Shown in pieces: positions 1 to 13,700 of a stretch of DNA of 64,000 nucleotides (the first letter of the stretch is position 1; the number at the start of each line of letters is the position of its first letter). Below the pieces are notes generated by a model. That model was not told where the DNA came from. It made no database searches and was given only the letters and a program-made list of their open reading frames with translations. The stretch comes from Apteryx mantelli. Its lineage: Eukaryota; Chordata; Aves; Apterygiformes; Apterygidae. Both the position numbers and the translations under genes were made by a program. The stretch spans positions 31,035,447 to 31,099,446 of the forward strand of contig NC_089984.1 of assembly GCF_036417845.1 (NCBI RefSeq). Direction: 5' to 3'.

Positions 1-1875
1 CATCTCCAAGTGGATGTGCAGCTTCCCTATCGAATAGTCTCCAAGTGTGAATTTTAATGGGAGACATCAGAGAGAAGCTTAAAGTTTGGGTTGTTTATTT
101 TAAACACTGGATGTTCCCTTTGCTTAGTTATTTTGGCCTCTGGTTAAGCTCCCTTTTATGTTACATATAGAGATAATTTCTTCTTTTGTATGGCAAGGTT
201 GATCACAACTGGGAGTGATTTCCTTCCAAAATATTTTTTCAACCAATAAAATGACCTATTTGTTGCATTCAGAATTTTTCCACAGTTTTTTGTTTCTGCA
301 CAAGCTGCTTCATTTTATTCCAAAGGCTATAGATTCAAAATAATAACCTTTTTTAACTGCACAGGAAAAGAAATCCTTTTTAAGGTATTAATGTTGGTTA
401 AACAAATTGCAGTGACGGTTCTTTGGTTTGGTTCATCAAAACAAAAGTTGAAAATGTACCTTTTTTAACCGCAGACATTGGTTCTAGCTACAGATGGTAG
501 CTCTCCTGCAACAGGAATTAAGTACAACTTGGGGACTAAGCTTTGTACAGTGGAGGTATTCGATAAAGTAGATGTTACCATAACCAACCAGCTGCAACAG
601 GGCTGTAAACCTCTGCAAACAACACGGTCCAATATGAAGACAGGCCATACAACCCTCAGGGACCACATCTTAATGGCACTCCTGGGGTCATCAACCAGCA
701 CTTTCATGTAAAAGCAAAATTAAAAAAAGCACTGGGGAGGGAATGATTGGGAACAAGAAGAGAAAAGCTTATTCCCCTTGTTGGAGCTTTCCGTCACTCA
801 TCACTTGTTTCCCTGCAGTCTGACCTTATTTCACACAAGCTGATGAGAAAGCCCTCATCCAGCAAAGTGCTGGTCACAGTCTAGTCCCCCACACCTCGCT
901 CCGACACAGAGGCTCGGTGGGTTTGAGGCTGCAGCTCGGTCCCGTAAACACAGCGAGATGGCACCAAGCATCACTTCCAAACTCTGCTGCTGCCAAGCTG
1001 TAATTTTGATTAAAGGAGCAAAAATTTCTAGCCTCCCTGAGCAGCCTCAGCTCTCACTGATTTTTTCTTTTGATCCATCTGCCCCCTCTAGTCAGAATTT
1101 TAAACAGCTAATGGTGTCTTTTTCTCTCCTTCTTGACATCTTCTGACCTGCAGGGCTGGGGCAAGACTTGAAGCATGTCATACCATATTACGCCACTTCT
1201 GATGCAGTGTGTCTCCATGAGAGCTGATGAGGTTATACTGTACATTTGCACAAAAACTGAAAGCAATTTTGAGGAAGAAAACAGAAAGAGGAAGTTTTCC
1301 GGAAACAAATTAATGACCTGCCACAAACAGCATATGCAATAGTTTCTCTACATCTTTCAGCTACAGCTTGTCTGATGGAGAAATTTTTAAAAGTAGGTTT
1401 AAAGGGGTGATTTTGACCTTCTCCCTTATCTGAAAGGTCTGCTGATACCAGTGGCAACAGCATGGGTCTGACTCCAGGGATTTGTAAGGACACCGAAAAA
1501 AGGAGAAACATTCTAACCCCGGGATATATTTTATATCTAATATCACAAGGCGTCTGTGACACATGACTCCAGAAGCCCAGTGTCACTGCTGTGACATGTC
1601 CATTCAAGGGCAGTTGAGTAGGGATCGAACCTAAATCTGTACACGCTGTCTCCTTGTGACCGACGTCGCTCGTACCGACCCTGTGAAGGTACCTTCTGTT
1701 CACTAAGCTGAAGGCATTTGATGGAGGTGGGAAAACACCACCACATCCCCCAAAACTGAAGCAGGGAAGCAGAGACAAGGAAAAGGCAGTGCTTCAACAT
1801 AACAAACACCAGTGACAACCACAGCCTTCATGAAGGTAATTTTGCAATTCTGATTAAAAAATAACAAAAAAAGAG

Positions 1876-1976
1876 ACGAGTGATTTGCCCACAGTCACAC
1901 GGCAGTCTGCAGCAAAGATGAGAATAAAAGCCACATCTCCTGACTCCCAAGATGCTGCGTGAGATGTTGCACCACA
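1876..1976 (+). repeat. MIR/L3-like ancient repeat relic
   Basis: GTGATTTGCCCACAGTCACA followed by a stretch ending CATCTCCTGACTCCCAA matches the conserved 3' part of ancient amniote MIR/L3 elements (TTGCCCAAGGTCACAC ... CTCCTGACTCCCAG). Confidence 0.55.
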
Positions 1977-4900
1977 GCTTTCCCCTCAGAAGCTGCTCTC
2001 ATGAAGCCACAGCTACAAATACCCTTCTTCGCTCCAAGCGGCTGAAATTCCAAAGGAGTCGGGCCCTTCCATGCAAACTTATCCTCAGGTTGCTTTTCTT
2101 GTTGCTTAGAGGAGACTATGTTGGTTTACTAGCGTTTCCCTTCAAGACACAAACAGAAGCAACATTTTCAAGCCAGTTCCACGTCCCCACTGCCGAGCCC
2201 CAACGCAAGAGAAGGAAAAGCCACCGCATTTTGTGCAGCCTGCCCAGCTGCAGGCTTCGAGCAGGCCAGGCTGCTTCTGTGGACTAGCTTGTGAATCCCA
2301 GAGACAGGACTCCCCCCCTCCCCCTTAATAACACCTCCGTGATGCTGCGTGGGACAGGCAGCCCGGCCGCAGCCTGGAGACAGCCCCAACCTGGCCTCCA
2401 CGGGGCCAGTGCAAATTGGATAATCCCGGTGAGAAATTAAATACGCTGAGCTTTCTGCTGTTCCACCTGCAAAAACGCAGGGCTACAGCTAGCTCAGACA
2501 CACCTACACCAAGTGCCGTCACAGACGAGACCTATTTTATTTGCCGAAAAAAACAGATGAAAGCAGCTCGTCTTTCCTCAGAAGCTGCTCATGACTTTTA
2601 ATGCTCAGCGTTGACAAAGTCAGATACGCAAAGGCACAAAGAACTGCTTCAGATCAGCCCCGAGGTGCGCCAAGGCAGGGACCCCGACATCTGAGAGACA
2701 CAGAAGCACTGCTCATGCAGTTTTGCATTTGGTTTAGTATCTGGTCTTTTGGACCGCAGCTCTGGAGCATGTGGCAGGAGCAACACAGAAGATGCCAACG
2801 TGTGGCTCCCGGACCTCTTCGTGCCATGGTTTTGCTGAGCGCCACCACAGAGCCAGGGGCTCTGACCGCTCTCACCCCTCCTAAACTGGGACTTCGTGAG
2901 GAAGCCTGCGTGAGATAGGCAACCATATTTTTGGCACTGGGGAAACTTTCCCTCAGACCATCCTGTGTGACAAACCTGCCTGGCCAGGTCAGAAGACCAA
3001 GCACACCCACCAATTTGTCACCTCCTCCCATCCACAAAAGGGGAGGAAATACTACTGACCCTTTCAAGTGCTACAAGGACCAACCTGTGGTGTTCAAACA
3101 CAGCGCTGAAGCTGACACGACTGTTCCTTCTTGCTAAGTCTTACGACTGTGGAATTAAAAGCTCATTTTAGAAGTGGTAAAATGACTCCCACTTCAGAAT
3201 ATAACTCCCAGGGGAAAGAAGAAAGTTTGCAACTTCACCAGGCAAATACATGAGATTGTCTCTTAATTACCAAAGGAAAGGCAGCTGGTTCAGTTCGTGC
3301 TATCTTAATAATTTTCCTCTCTTTGATGTCTTGATCACATCTTTTGAACAACACGCTTGAAGCTTAACACTGCAGAGAACACTTATTTTCATAATGAAAG
3401 GGAAATATTTTGCTCCATGCATAATATTTAGTTATCCTGACAGGCTGCATTGATAGGGCTTTATATATTGTGTTTTCAAGCTAATGTTGATTTTAAAAGA
3501 GGCCTGCAGGGTAATGCAAGGCTTGTATCTAAAAGATAAACACTGTAATCAGTGCATGTGTCTCGCATCCTTTAAAGTGGTATCAAAAGGTTCCTAATGA
3601 GAAAGACACAGGCACACAAAACTTTCTCATCCTAAAGGCATAAAAAGGAAGATGACTTATTTTCCATTTTAGTCTTAAAAGTTAAAATTTCTAAGCTGTA
3701 TGAAAGTGATGTTAAACCTTTGCATACTATGATAACGTATCTACTGTTGTACAATATACAAACCAAGACTCTCTCCACTTCCACAGACAGCAGAGACAGT
3801 CGAAAAATCTGGAGAAACCATACGTTTTTGAAAACCCCTGACAACAGCATGGCGTTTCGTGACAGTCACGGAAAGCTACAGTGAATGTACCTGTACGCTC
3901 CTTCGCACTGTGCTAGACTAACAGGAAAAGAGAAGTGTTGGGACTGCCCAGCTACACGCACGCAGCCCCAAATTCCTCGAGCCGCAGCTGGAGCAGGCGC
4001 TCAGGGAAGCCGCCTCTGTACAGCCGCCTGCAGTCAGGAGCTGCTTTCTTGATAAATGGTCAGGCTGTGATTTATTTTATCACAACAGTGTAAACAGATG
4101 CAGAGCCTAATCTGAAGTCAACGAGGATGTGTCTCTTGGGCTGCATACAAGAAAAAGGGGCAGAGACTCTTGGAAGAGAACTTGATAAAAGGATGTTCAC
4201 AGATGGAAAAAATGCCCCAAAACATTTTTGACCTGGCCAGAAAGTACAGGGCTATTGCAAATAGTCAACCTTTACTCTAATTCTCCACCTATAAACCAAG
4301 TCCTGGGATTACAGGTTACATTCAAGCTATCTAAACAAAACCTAGTGGCGGAGGAGTGATTTCAGGACGCAGACTTTTATTTTAACCATAACACCCATTT
4401 CCTCACTCTTTTCAGTTTAAACCAGATGTTATTACATTTGCGCGTGTGACATTTACACTTAACAACGCAGGCTCTGGCCAGGTTTGCTGAAACGGGGAAC
4501 AAAACCATGATTAAACCACTTCCAATACGCAAAGGCACTTTGAACTTCATGTGTGTCACAGAGAGTGGCGAGTCAGAGGCGCAACCACCACTCGACCAAG
4601 GTCAACCGTGCTCCAAGCTGCAGCCGAGAGGACGTAAAAGGCAGCCGGCCGCTGCCCGGGGCTGCCCACCGCTGCCCCTTCCTCGCGGCACTGTGCCCTC
4701 ACAGCTGCCGAAGCACCGGCTGTGCTGTCCCCCGGGAATCCCGATGAGAAAAACCCTGCCGGGAAACAGGTCCTGATTAATACCTGCTGTTTTGGGAGAA
4801 GGGAGGGCACCGTGGACCAGACCTGGAAGGGAAGAGACCTCCAGCTGGGAATAGCTGGAAGTGACATCATTTTACTCAGGCACAGGAGAGCATCCCTGAC

Positions 4901-5628
4901 CGCAACGCTCAGCTTCCAGGGAACGACAAAAAAGCTTCTCTTCCAAAAAAGGAAATAATTTGGGGCTTTTTTGCTCCCTGAATTGGCTAACCACAGTCTC
5001 AGAGAAGCGCTGAGATGAAGAGGGTGTGGGGAAGGGAACCGGGGCTGCTTTCGGTGGCCCCCAAATGGGCACAGTAGTGCTGGCAAGCTCCACACCAGGA
5101 GCCTGAGGGGCTCTCTGGGATCCAGACCCGTCTGCTCCTCTGCCGGGAGCTGGATGGGATGTCAGAAAAGGGACATATAGGTGCACCGGGATGTGCAGCT
5201 GCAGCCTGAAGTCACTCATCCCAGCAATGCCTGCGAATGGACGCAGCAGCCTCCCCTGCTCATTCCCCCATCAGAAAGTCCCCATCTAATTCAGCAGAGC
5301 TCTGCTCCCCCTCTAGCAAACAGCACTGCGCAAAGCTCCAGCCAGGCAGCCTCTAAAAATAGCAATGAACTGAATTTTGTTGCTGGGGCAGCCTGGCTCA
5401 GCTCCCCGTGTGTATATCACGCATCCTCCCCCCGGCACATGGAGGCGGCCAGGGGCTCTTCCGTGCCTCCGTGCTGTCCCCAACAGCTGAGCTGCCCACC
5501 GAGGCCGGGACGCGCAGAAGGAGCCGCTGCAGCTGCCGGGCCAGCTGAGAGCCAGGAGAAACGGAGCCGGTGCATGCTGCAAAGTTTTGTCCAACAGTTG
5601 CTCCAGCGACTTTAGTTTCTTGTCCCTT

Positions 5629-5650
5629 ACACACACACACACACACACAC
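5629..5650. repeat. (AC)11 microsatellite
   Basis: Eleven perfect AC units in SH3PXD2A intron 1. Confidence 0.97.
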
Positions 5651-7483
5651 CTCTCCCCAGATGGAAATGTTTGCCAGGAGATCCCATGCCATTTTTATCA
5701 GCATCAGTTTGCGCTACCTGGGGAACTCTCAACGTGCAGCTGAATTCTGGGATGGATTAAAAACTTACGTTTATTAGAAAATTACATTTCTAGTGAGACG
5801 TTAACAATACACTTCACTAGGAGAGTTTTAGGGCATCTTTTGGAACATTATTGTGTCTCTAAATGAAGCCGAAAGAAAGAAACTCTTGGTCCATTGGAAA
5901 TTTGGCCAGTTTTCAGCAACAGTAATGGTAATAGTATTTATATCCTGTTCCTCCTTCTTCCAGCCTGAAGGAAAGCTCTTACAGTCTAAGAGGACAGCAA
6001 CAAAGACAGGATAATAAAACCAGAGATTGTTGAAATACAAACACATTAAATCAAATTAAGAGTTGCAATTTAAGAGAGGGAGGCATCTCAAGTTGTGATA
6101 ACACCTTCTTTGCTAGCAAATTCAAAGCAGTCCATGGCCAGAAACATCATTATCACATTTTGCTATGAAGTCCAATTAAACCAGGGTAGAACTTAAAAAA
6201 ATCTTCCCAAGAAAACCCAGTGAAGCAATGGGGATTGCAAAAGAGACCTTTGATTCACCCTCAGTTCACCAGATGAATCATTTTGTGTTGAAGAAACACA
6301 AAACTACACTGAAGAGATCCAACCAAAGCTCCCAGTCCCTGAAACCATTTTAGACTGCTCACTAAATCATGTGACAGACTGATCAGATACATTATCAGCG
6401 TGCTATGATTTACCTTATTATATGCATTAGTTAATTCACAGTAACTGTCCATAAACCACGACTTGCATTGCAAGACAATTTGAGTCACTTCAGCTGCAAA
6501 GAAAGCAAGTTTGCACTACCACGCGTTCGGGCAGACTATGAGTTTGCAGGCAGACGTAGCGCCCCCCTACTCACGTGCTGTAACTTAAGTTGCAGTAAAT
6601 TGCCCATGCAATTTAAACTGAGATCAAAGGGAGACCAAATCCCACCCCTGTAATTTTAGAAACAGCATCTCTTTGCAAATCAATATTGAGTGTGTGGAGT
6701 CAAAATCATTACTATAGCTCGCTGCTCAAGCACGAGCAACCGCAATTCCTCTGCCCACCGAAACCCCACGGGTACGAGCAGGAACTCAGGTGCAACAGAG
6801 TTAATTGGCAAGAGTCCTTACCCATGCCCCCCCCCCAGCCACGCACTCCTGGTGCAAGAGAAATAACCAATTAGTTGAAAAAAATCACCTGTAAGAAAAG
6901 ACTGCAGAGGGAATGGTTTTGCAATGAATGTTCTTAAAAAGATTATACAAATGGGGCTGAAATTAAGTATTACAGTAACAGCCAGCTGAGTAAGTATTTT
7001 ATAGCCAGAGGTACACTGCTCAGTGTTAGCCTTTCTTTTTCTAAAATAAGTGACAGCTGTTGGCAATCCCCCCAACTCCTCTCGCTAATCTCCATCTGCC
7101 AGTGAGGTAACACGGCCTCAGGAAACAGGCCTAGTATCTCGGGCACGTTATCAGGAATACTGTCCTGCCTCACGGCTCTGTGCTTCGCTTCCATGCCTTC
7201 ATGGGCACAGCGCCCCTGGGGTGGCTGGAGAGGGAGCCGGGCGTCAGCTGTTCGACCCGCGCGCTCGTAATCGCATCCGATACGAGGCGGCTCAGCTTAC
7301 ACCGAAAGGTCCCAGCTGCAAGGCAGCCCAGGAGAAGTCATTTCTCGTCTCCCGCCTGACGACTGGGAGCGCTGACTCCAGTCGCGTGGGCCAGCAGCAG
7401 GAGCGACCTGCTCCTTACTGCATTCTGCCGTAACCTAAGAGAGCGTTAAGGGCGATCCCTGTCCTTGCCCTCAAACATCTTCT

Positions 7484-7735
7484 GGTGGTTAGAGCATGGG
7501 ACGGACAACTGGGATCAGCAGATCCTGGCCATGATCAGCAGAAGGGATTTTTGGGGCGGGTACCTCAGGGGTGCCGAGGAAAAGTCCAGTTTCCAACACA
7601 CAGGCGCGCTGCGCTTCCCAAGAAAGTCTCAGACCAGCCTCCCAAAACCCCAAATTCAGCGTGCTGGGGCCACTCTTTCCCAGCTTCGCCACTGACTTGC
7701 TCAGTGACAACAGACAAGTCACGCCAGGTCTCCCA
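7484..7735 (+). repeat. MIR-like SINE relic
   Basis: GGTTAGAGCATGGGAC at the start and CCACTGACTTGCTCAGTGAC with ACAAGTCACG near the end correspond in order to the MIR core (CCACTGACTTGCTGTGTGAC then GGCAAGTCAC). The middle is diverged or expanded. Confidence 0.5.
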
Positions 7736-10700
7736 TCATGTGGGAGGGGAACCCTAAGACACAGACCTGCAGCATTTTCCTTGCAGGGCTGCACTGAGGT
7801 TTAATCAGCTGCACAAAGTTTGTGTGAGTCTCGGAGGAGCAGTTAGCTGGAAGCACCAAGCATTACCGCATGCTCCCTAGTAACCAACCCTGGCTCCCCA
7901 CTACACACTTTTAAGCCTTGCTACATAGGAATTTTTTGTGCAAAAGCCTTACAAAGGAGCTGCCACTGAACAACTAGCGTTATCCCAGCACAAACACATC
8001 TCACTCCATACAGGGAGAGGATTCACAGCCTTCTGGTCTTACCTTTAGCAAATTCCATTGAAAACTAAAGGTTTTCCCTCACGATCCCACATACTGCTAC
8101 CTATTGCTGACACTCTCACGGGAAGCACACACTTCAAGATGCTTCTGTAACTTCAATGATGCTTGTGGAGAAGCTCAAATGAAAGGCACAGCAAAGATAT
8201 CAAATATTATTTTAACGAGTGGTCTTTGCACATTTTTGATCCACAGAACAGTGAATTTAAGCTTAAGAAAGGCAAACCTACTGCCAGTCACTACTTTTAC
8301 CAGCACTTTTAAAACAGACCATAAGCTTCAGTGTGAAAACCACTGTCCTAAAACATAAGGCACTGTATTCCCCTCTTGGGTCTCACAAAGAAATCAGATT
8401 CAGCATCAGAGGCAGAGTTAAACATTTGAAGGGCAAACAATTCTCTCAGATTGCTTTGATGAAAGTGAGTTGTAGCTGTTACAAAGCCTTCTTAGTTCTC
8501 TGATAACAAATTAGTCCCATGACGTGTGTAAAAACTGGCACCAAACACAACAATGAAGACCCTGGAAAATCCTAGCACCAGGTCCTGGGAACATTCCCCA
8601 GCGAAGACGAATGGGGGAAAGACCAGTCAGGAGGATGGCTGGCCAAACAGCCAGGGTCAAGGATGGCTTTGGAAGAGAAGCTCAAGAGAAGCGGACCACA
8701 GTCAGCACCCAGTTTGGTAAAGGAGACAACTTCAAGCAGTAAGAGACACTGATTTTAATGGCAGCAGATTTATAACCACACAATTTGGATTCACAGGGAC
8801 TGAAATCCCAAGGGTTGCTATAGCCTCTCCCTTACCCCAAAGGCTAATGCCAAAAACATTAAACAAGAGCAGATATGGAAGCTGAAAAGAGTGTTTTTCT
8901 GAAGCATGCCAGCATCAGTTTTGGATCATCAGCATCACAAATCAACCTACAAAGAAGCTTGCTGATAATCACCACAGTTATCTCCACTGATACAAATGGA
9001 ATATGGCACATCACTTCTGTGCCTGCCAATACTACAGGCTCCAGATGACCCTGGCTCTCTTCCCCAAACGCTGAGGAACTCTTGTTATGTTTGGCTCCCC
9101 CCTTGTTCTCCCTTCACAAAAAAAAAAGAGCGCTTTCAGAACATCAATCTGGAATTATTTACTGTTGTCGAAGCTCAGACAGAAACCGCAGGCCACCTCT
9201 CCTCTCACCCAAGCAGGACGCGCTCACTGCTTGGACGTGCTCCCCCCATGAGCAGAGGTTGCCCAACCAAGAGGACTTTGAGCACTTCAGCAACTCTGTC
9301 AAGCATCTCACCAAGCAAGTTGCTGCCCGCATAGATGATGCCCTTCACCTCCTCCGCTCTGTTCCCAATGCCTGCTAAAAAATGGTTTATATGTGTTTTC
9401 AGAATATTATATAGACACCATCTGCTTAAGATTACTCTCATTAGAACTAACGTGGGAACAATCAACTGCATTTTCTCCTCTCTGATTTTGCAAGTGTAGC
9501 ATCAATTGCAAGTCTTTGGGACTAGCTTCTCTTAAACTCCCTGAAGAGAAGAAAATGAAACCATGAAAGAATCGCAAGTTACTTCCCAACAATCATCATC
9601 CTTTGTGCTGACACGGGGCACAAGTCAGGGATAGGACAGACCTGGGAGCCCTTCCCCTTCAAATCACACCTGGCTGCATCCAGCAAACCACACCATTGAG
9701 GTCAACCTGATTCCCGGTGGGTGCATCTGCCCCTGCCACCACTGGCAAGGCTGTACTCAGCAGTGCAAATTAGCTCACCACAAGCTCAAAGTTGGCCAGA
9801 TTGGATTGATCCCAGTGCTCGGTCTACACAATTCACCTGAGTTTCAGTCTGCAGTGACTGAGAGCAGTGTGGGGCAGAGAAACCTGTTTGCCAGGTGTCT
9901 TTGAGGCTGTTTCCTTCTACAGAAGGAGGCTATTGCAGCTCAGCAGAATGAAGGCTCAGAAGGGACAAGGTCACTCTCTACAGAAGAGAGGACAAAAAAG
10001 TGGGACAGGAGATCAAAGCAAACAGAGGAAAGAGACCTGTTTATGCAAAAGGACAACACTAGCAGGAGAACAAACAGGATGGTCACGATTAAAAAAGAGT
10101 CTATGCTGGAAGTTAATAACCATCAGAAGACTGAGGCTTCCAGCCAAGCGAACCCAGCCACCTTGCAGTTTCATTCATGTGAATGCGACATGTTCACCTA
10201 CCATGGATGACCCAGAAGGTCTGTCCCAGGTCTATGATCTTCAGTCCCATGACCCACTCACAGCACAGACTACATAATTCCTCTCTCCTTTACCTTCTTG
10301 TTCCTCACTTTCAGACGTAAAAGGAAACTTTTTACATCATCCTAAATTATCCACTAGTCTTGTATAGGCTCTGAAAAGGCACCTCTGCTAGGAGATACCT
10401 TGCAGAGCACACACTGCTCTCCCCGGCTCATCTGCCTACCTTGAAAAGAGATGCCAATGCATGAAGTGTTTGGGGATCCTTAGATAAAAGGCATTAGCTA
10501 ACTTCAAAGCCTGAATACATATTAACAGTAATGCCAGACATGATACCTCTACAAAAATGAATTGCCACTTGACCCAAGGCTGGGAAGCAGAAATGTATCT
10601 GCCAAAGCTCAGATACGTGACACTAGCCCTTAAATGTGTGACAGCATCCAAAACAAAGTGCACGAAGCAGAGGAGGGAGCTAGAAGTGATGACACGAGGC

Positions 10701-13700
10701 TCAATTCCTTAACGTATGCACTGTTCTTCCTAACTTCACCTGGTCAGGACTCAGCAGCTCTAATATTAGCAATACAAAGTAAGCTTCGAAAGCCTGAGCT
10801 GGTGCCACGCAGTTAAGGGACATTGGGTAAAGCACCAGAAAAGCCTGCCTGCACATCTGGGCACCTGAGTGAAGGTGCAACTAAGCTCAGCACCCAGTTT
10901 GCAAGGAAGATGGTAATTGCTTAAGGAAAGAGTAACAGAGACAGAGAGCACAGCATGCTTAGCTTCCCGCAATCAACAGATAACAGGCTTTCTGACCCAA
11001 CAGCATATCTTGACTCCTGTGTTTAATAACCAGCGATGGCCGTGTCCCCCAGGAATTTATCAATTCCTTTTTTTTTTTTTTAATAATTTGTACTTTTAGC
11101 CTTCAAATCATCTTGTGGCAAAGTGTTACACAACTTAATTACACAGCGTGGAAAAAACATTTAATTTCATTCCACCTGGCATGCAAGAATGCCATAATTC
11201 CTGCACCATTGCCAAGAGGTTGAACCTGTTCCTCTCTACAGTCTATTCATGTATGTGCCAGAAAAAAAAAAAAAAAAATCAGGATTTGCATTCAAATAAG
11301 CATCCCTCTCTCCTCATTCCTCTGCTGCTAGGCTGCTTTGGCTGATTTGGGATTATCATTTCAGACCGGACTTAAAATTAGAAGGATTGGACCATTGCCA
11401 GCCCTGGAAAGACATACAAACCAGAGCTAGGGATGGAAGGCCTGTTTGTTTCAAGTGGATTAGATCCTACCCACTGAAGGTAACTTTATAAGTCTTTAAT
11501 ATCCTATGCAGAGACAGCTGGAAATAAGCATAGAAGCAAAATAAGGAACAATAGTTACAAGATTCTTATAAAGGGATTTATTTCATCTGTGGTGAATCTT
11601 GCTTCTGAAAGCTAAGAAAGTTAATTTAAGATGTTAGCAATTTGACAGATGGTCTTTTTAACAGGAACCCAGCTACTGTGTTTTGAAATAAACAGGAGCT
11701 AGCATGGGCAGGGGTATTACTCCTGGCTATGGCCTGGCTATTATTTTATTAATTAGGAGCCAGGCTGGGCTGTAAACGCTTTCACCTTGTCTTACTTGTG
11801 AATCCAAGAGTTTGTTTTGGCTGCAACCACTGGAAGACAAAGCTTTACAAACCAAGGCATCTTTCCTAAGCAGATACAAGAGCCCCATCTAAGGCAAATA
11901 GGTCTGAAAGCATTAGCAGCAACTGCTAGACCCCACACAGGTTTCCCATAAAGCGCCTGGAGGCTTTTGGTGGACACAGAGAACAGGACACAGGCAACAG
12001 CGGGAAGAAAAAGCCTGGGAACTCAGGCAGAGGCCCAGAGTGAATGGACATTCGCTGACGACAGCACTGTGAAGTTGGCTTTGGTGCTTGGCTTCTGGTA
12101 AGACAATGACATAATGCTGTGCTTACTAGCGGGGAAATCTGAGGGTTGGAAACGGGTCTGTGAAAAAACCACTAACACGGTTTTTTGACAGGCCAACAGA
12201 TTAACATCTATTGTCACTGGGGCAAGGCCAGACTCGGCTGGAAAACGTCCAGGAGTTTGATGTCACTGAGAGGCTCGCAAGGACGTCAGCTAGGGAGCGT
12301 TCCCATGTCATCTCAGCATTTGCTGCTGCATTGCTGCCTGAAGCAAGCTGCTACCCACCACATTTGTTTAACCCTTTCTATCACAGCATGCAGTAAGACA
12401 ATGTGCTGGCCTTTTAGCAAAAGGAGCTTGACCCAGCTCTGCTACAGCTCATGTTAACCAGATGTAGAAGAAGTTGATAAAGGACCAGGCGGGACAGGAT
12501 GCTGGCAAGTAAAACAAGAATTTGACAAGGTTTGGACTGTCAGTCCTATGTTAGGACTCTTTATCAGTGGTAATCACAGTCTCCACCTTTCTATGAACGG
12601 AAACAGTGGACATCACTTCCTCACTTGACTTGTTAGGATGTTTTTAGATCCCCTGTGATCCAAATCACACAGCCAGTCGCACCCTTGGTTTGGTTTGAGT
12701 CAAGGTCTTTACTGTAACCCAGCCAACACCCCCCTCCCCATACACAAAGCAAGACCAGAGCCAAGGAATTTCAGCTCCTAACCAACAAGATCCTAACTCA
12801 AACCCAAGGACACCTGGACTCCCACAAACACCAGTGCTTGATAGGGAACGATCATGCTCTGCTCACCAGATGAGTTATCCTGATGGTTTGTCATCATTGT
12901 ATGGGAACGTGGTGTGCAGAGGCCCATAAAACCCTCAGTACACAGAAAAAAGCTTTGCATCACCTCTGCTCAGGCTCGCAGGCTGCTGTAAGCACATCAG
13001 TGCTGTCTTCTCAGTCCTGCTGGATTTGATGGTCTATAGGGAAAGGCCTCAGCGCTTGCTCACAAGATGATCCTTAGTCCAGTCCTAGGATATCTGGAAG
13101 GACACCTAAAACTCCAGGATGAAAACAATGGGAAACAACCCCATGCTGTGGCAAGACTTGGGGAAGAAGTAAAAAGGATAAAAGGAAGACTGTGGAATCA
13201 GCTCCAATGGGACCTAAAGATCCATTACAAGCTTTTGCTTTCTGTCCCATCTCTTTATCCATGCCTTTTCCATGCACAAACGCAGAGCAACATGGATGCT
13301 GAAACAGAAGCAACACACATGAGTGTGCACACACACACACGAAGCATCGCTCCAAAACCCCAATTCCTACCAAACAATCGCACTCCCCCAGTGCAAGGAG
13401 AGAAGAATGACATATCACAGTAATCTCGGTGCTTATCGCGTAGCCGGCCAACACCACTGGCAATGAATGGTCTCGATTCCACTCAGTCGGACCAGAGCCT
13501 CGGTTCTTTCAAAAATCAAGGCGCTCTCTGAGACGAAGGCACCTCACACACACCAATACACAGGATCACTCTCCAGTGACACTAGCAAATTGCCATTGCT
13601 ATACATACAGCCACTTGTCCTCATGTCGAGGGGACAGAGAGAAGTTTAACAGGATGACACACTCTTTTTGCCTGGATCAAGGGTACTGCAGTCTCCAGTG

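Noticed and set aside
1233-1778. 181-codon minus-strand frame
   Set aside because: About one frame of this length is expected by chance in 64 kb. Overlapping frames are open on the same strand and no domain is visible.
4556-5095. 179-codon minus-strand frame
   Set aside because: Within chance expectation, and plus-strand frames overlap it. No recognisable motif.
5181-5615. 144-codon plus-strand frame
   Set aside because: Moderately GC-rich sequence, Ser/Gln/Pro-biased composition, overlapping open frames on the other strand, and no family resemblance.
9205-9471. Overlapping plus and minus frames around 8996-9471 considered as an exon
   Set aside because: No conserved protein similarity and no consistent splice borders. 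SH3PXD2A exon 2 motifs are absent.
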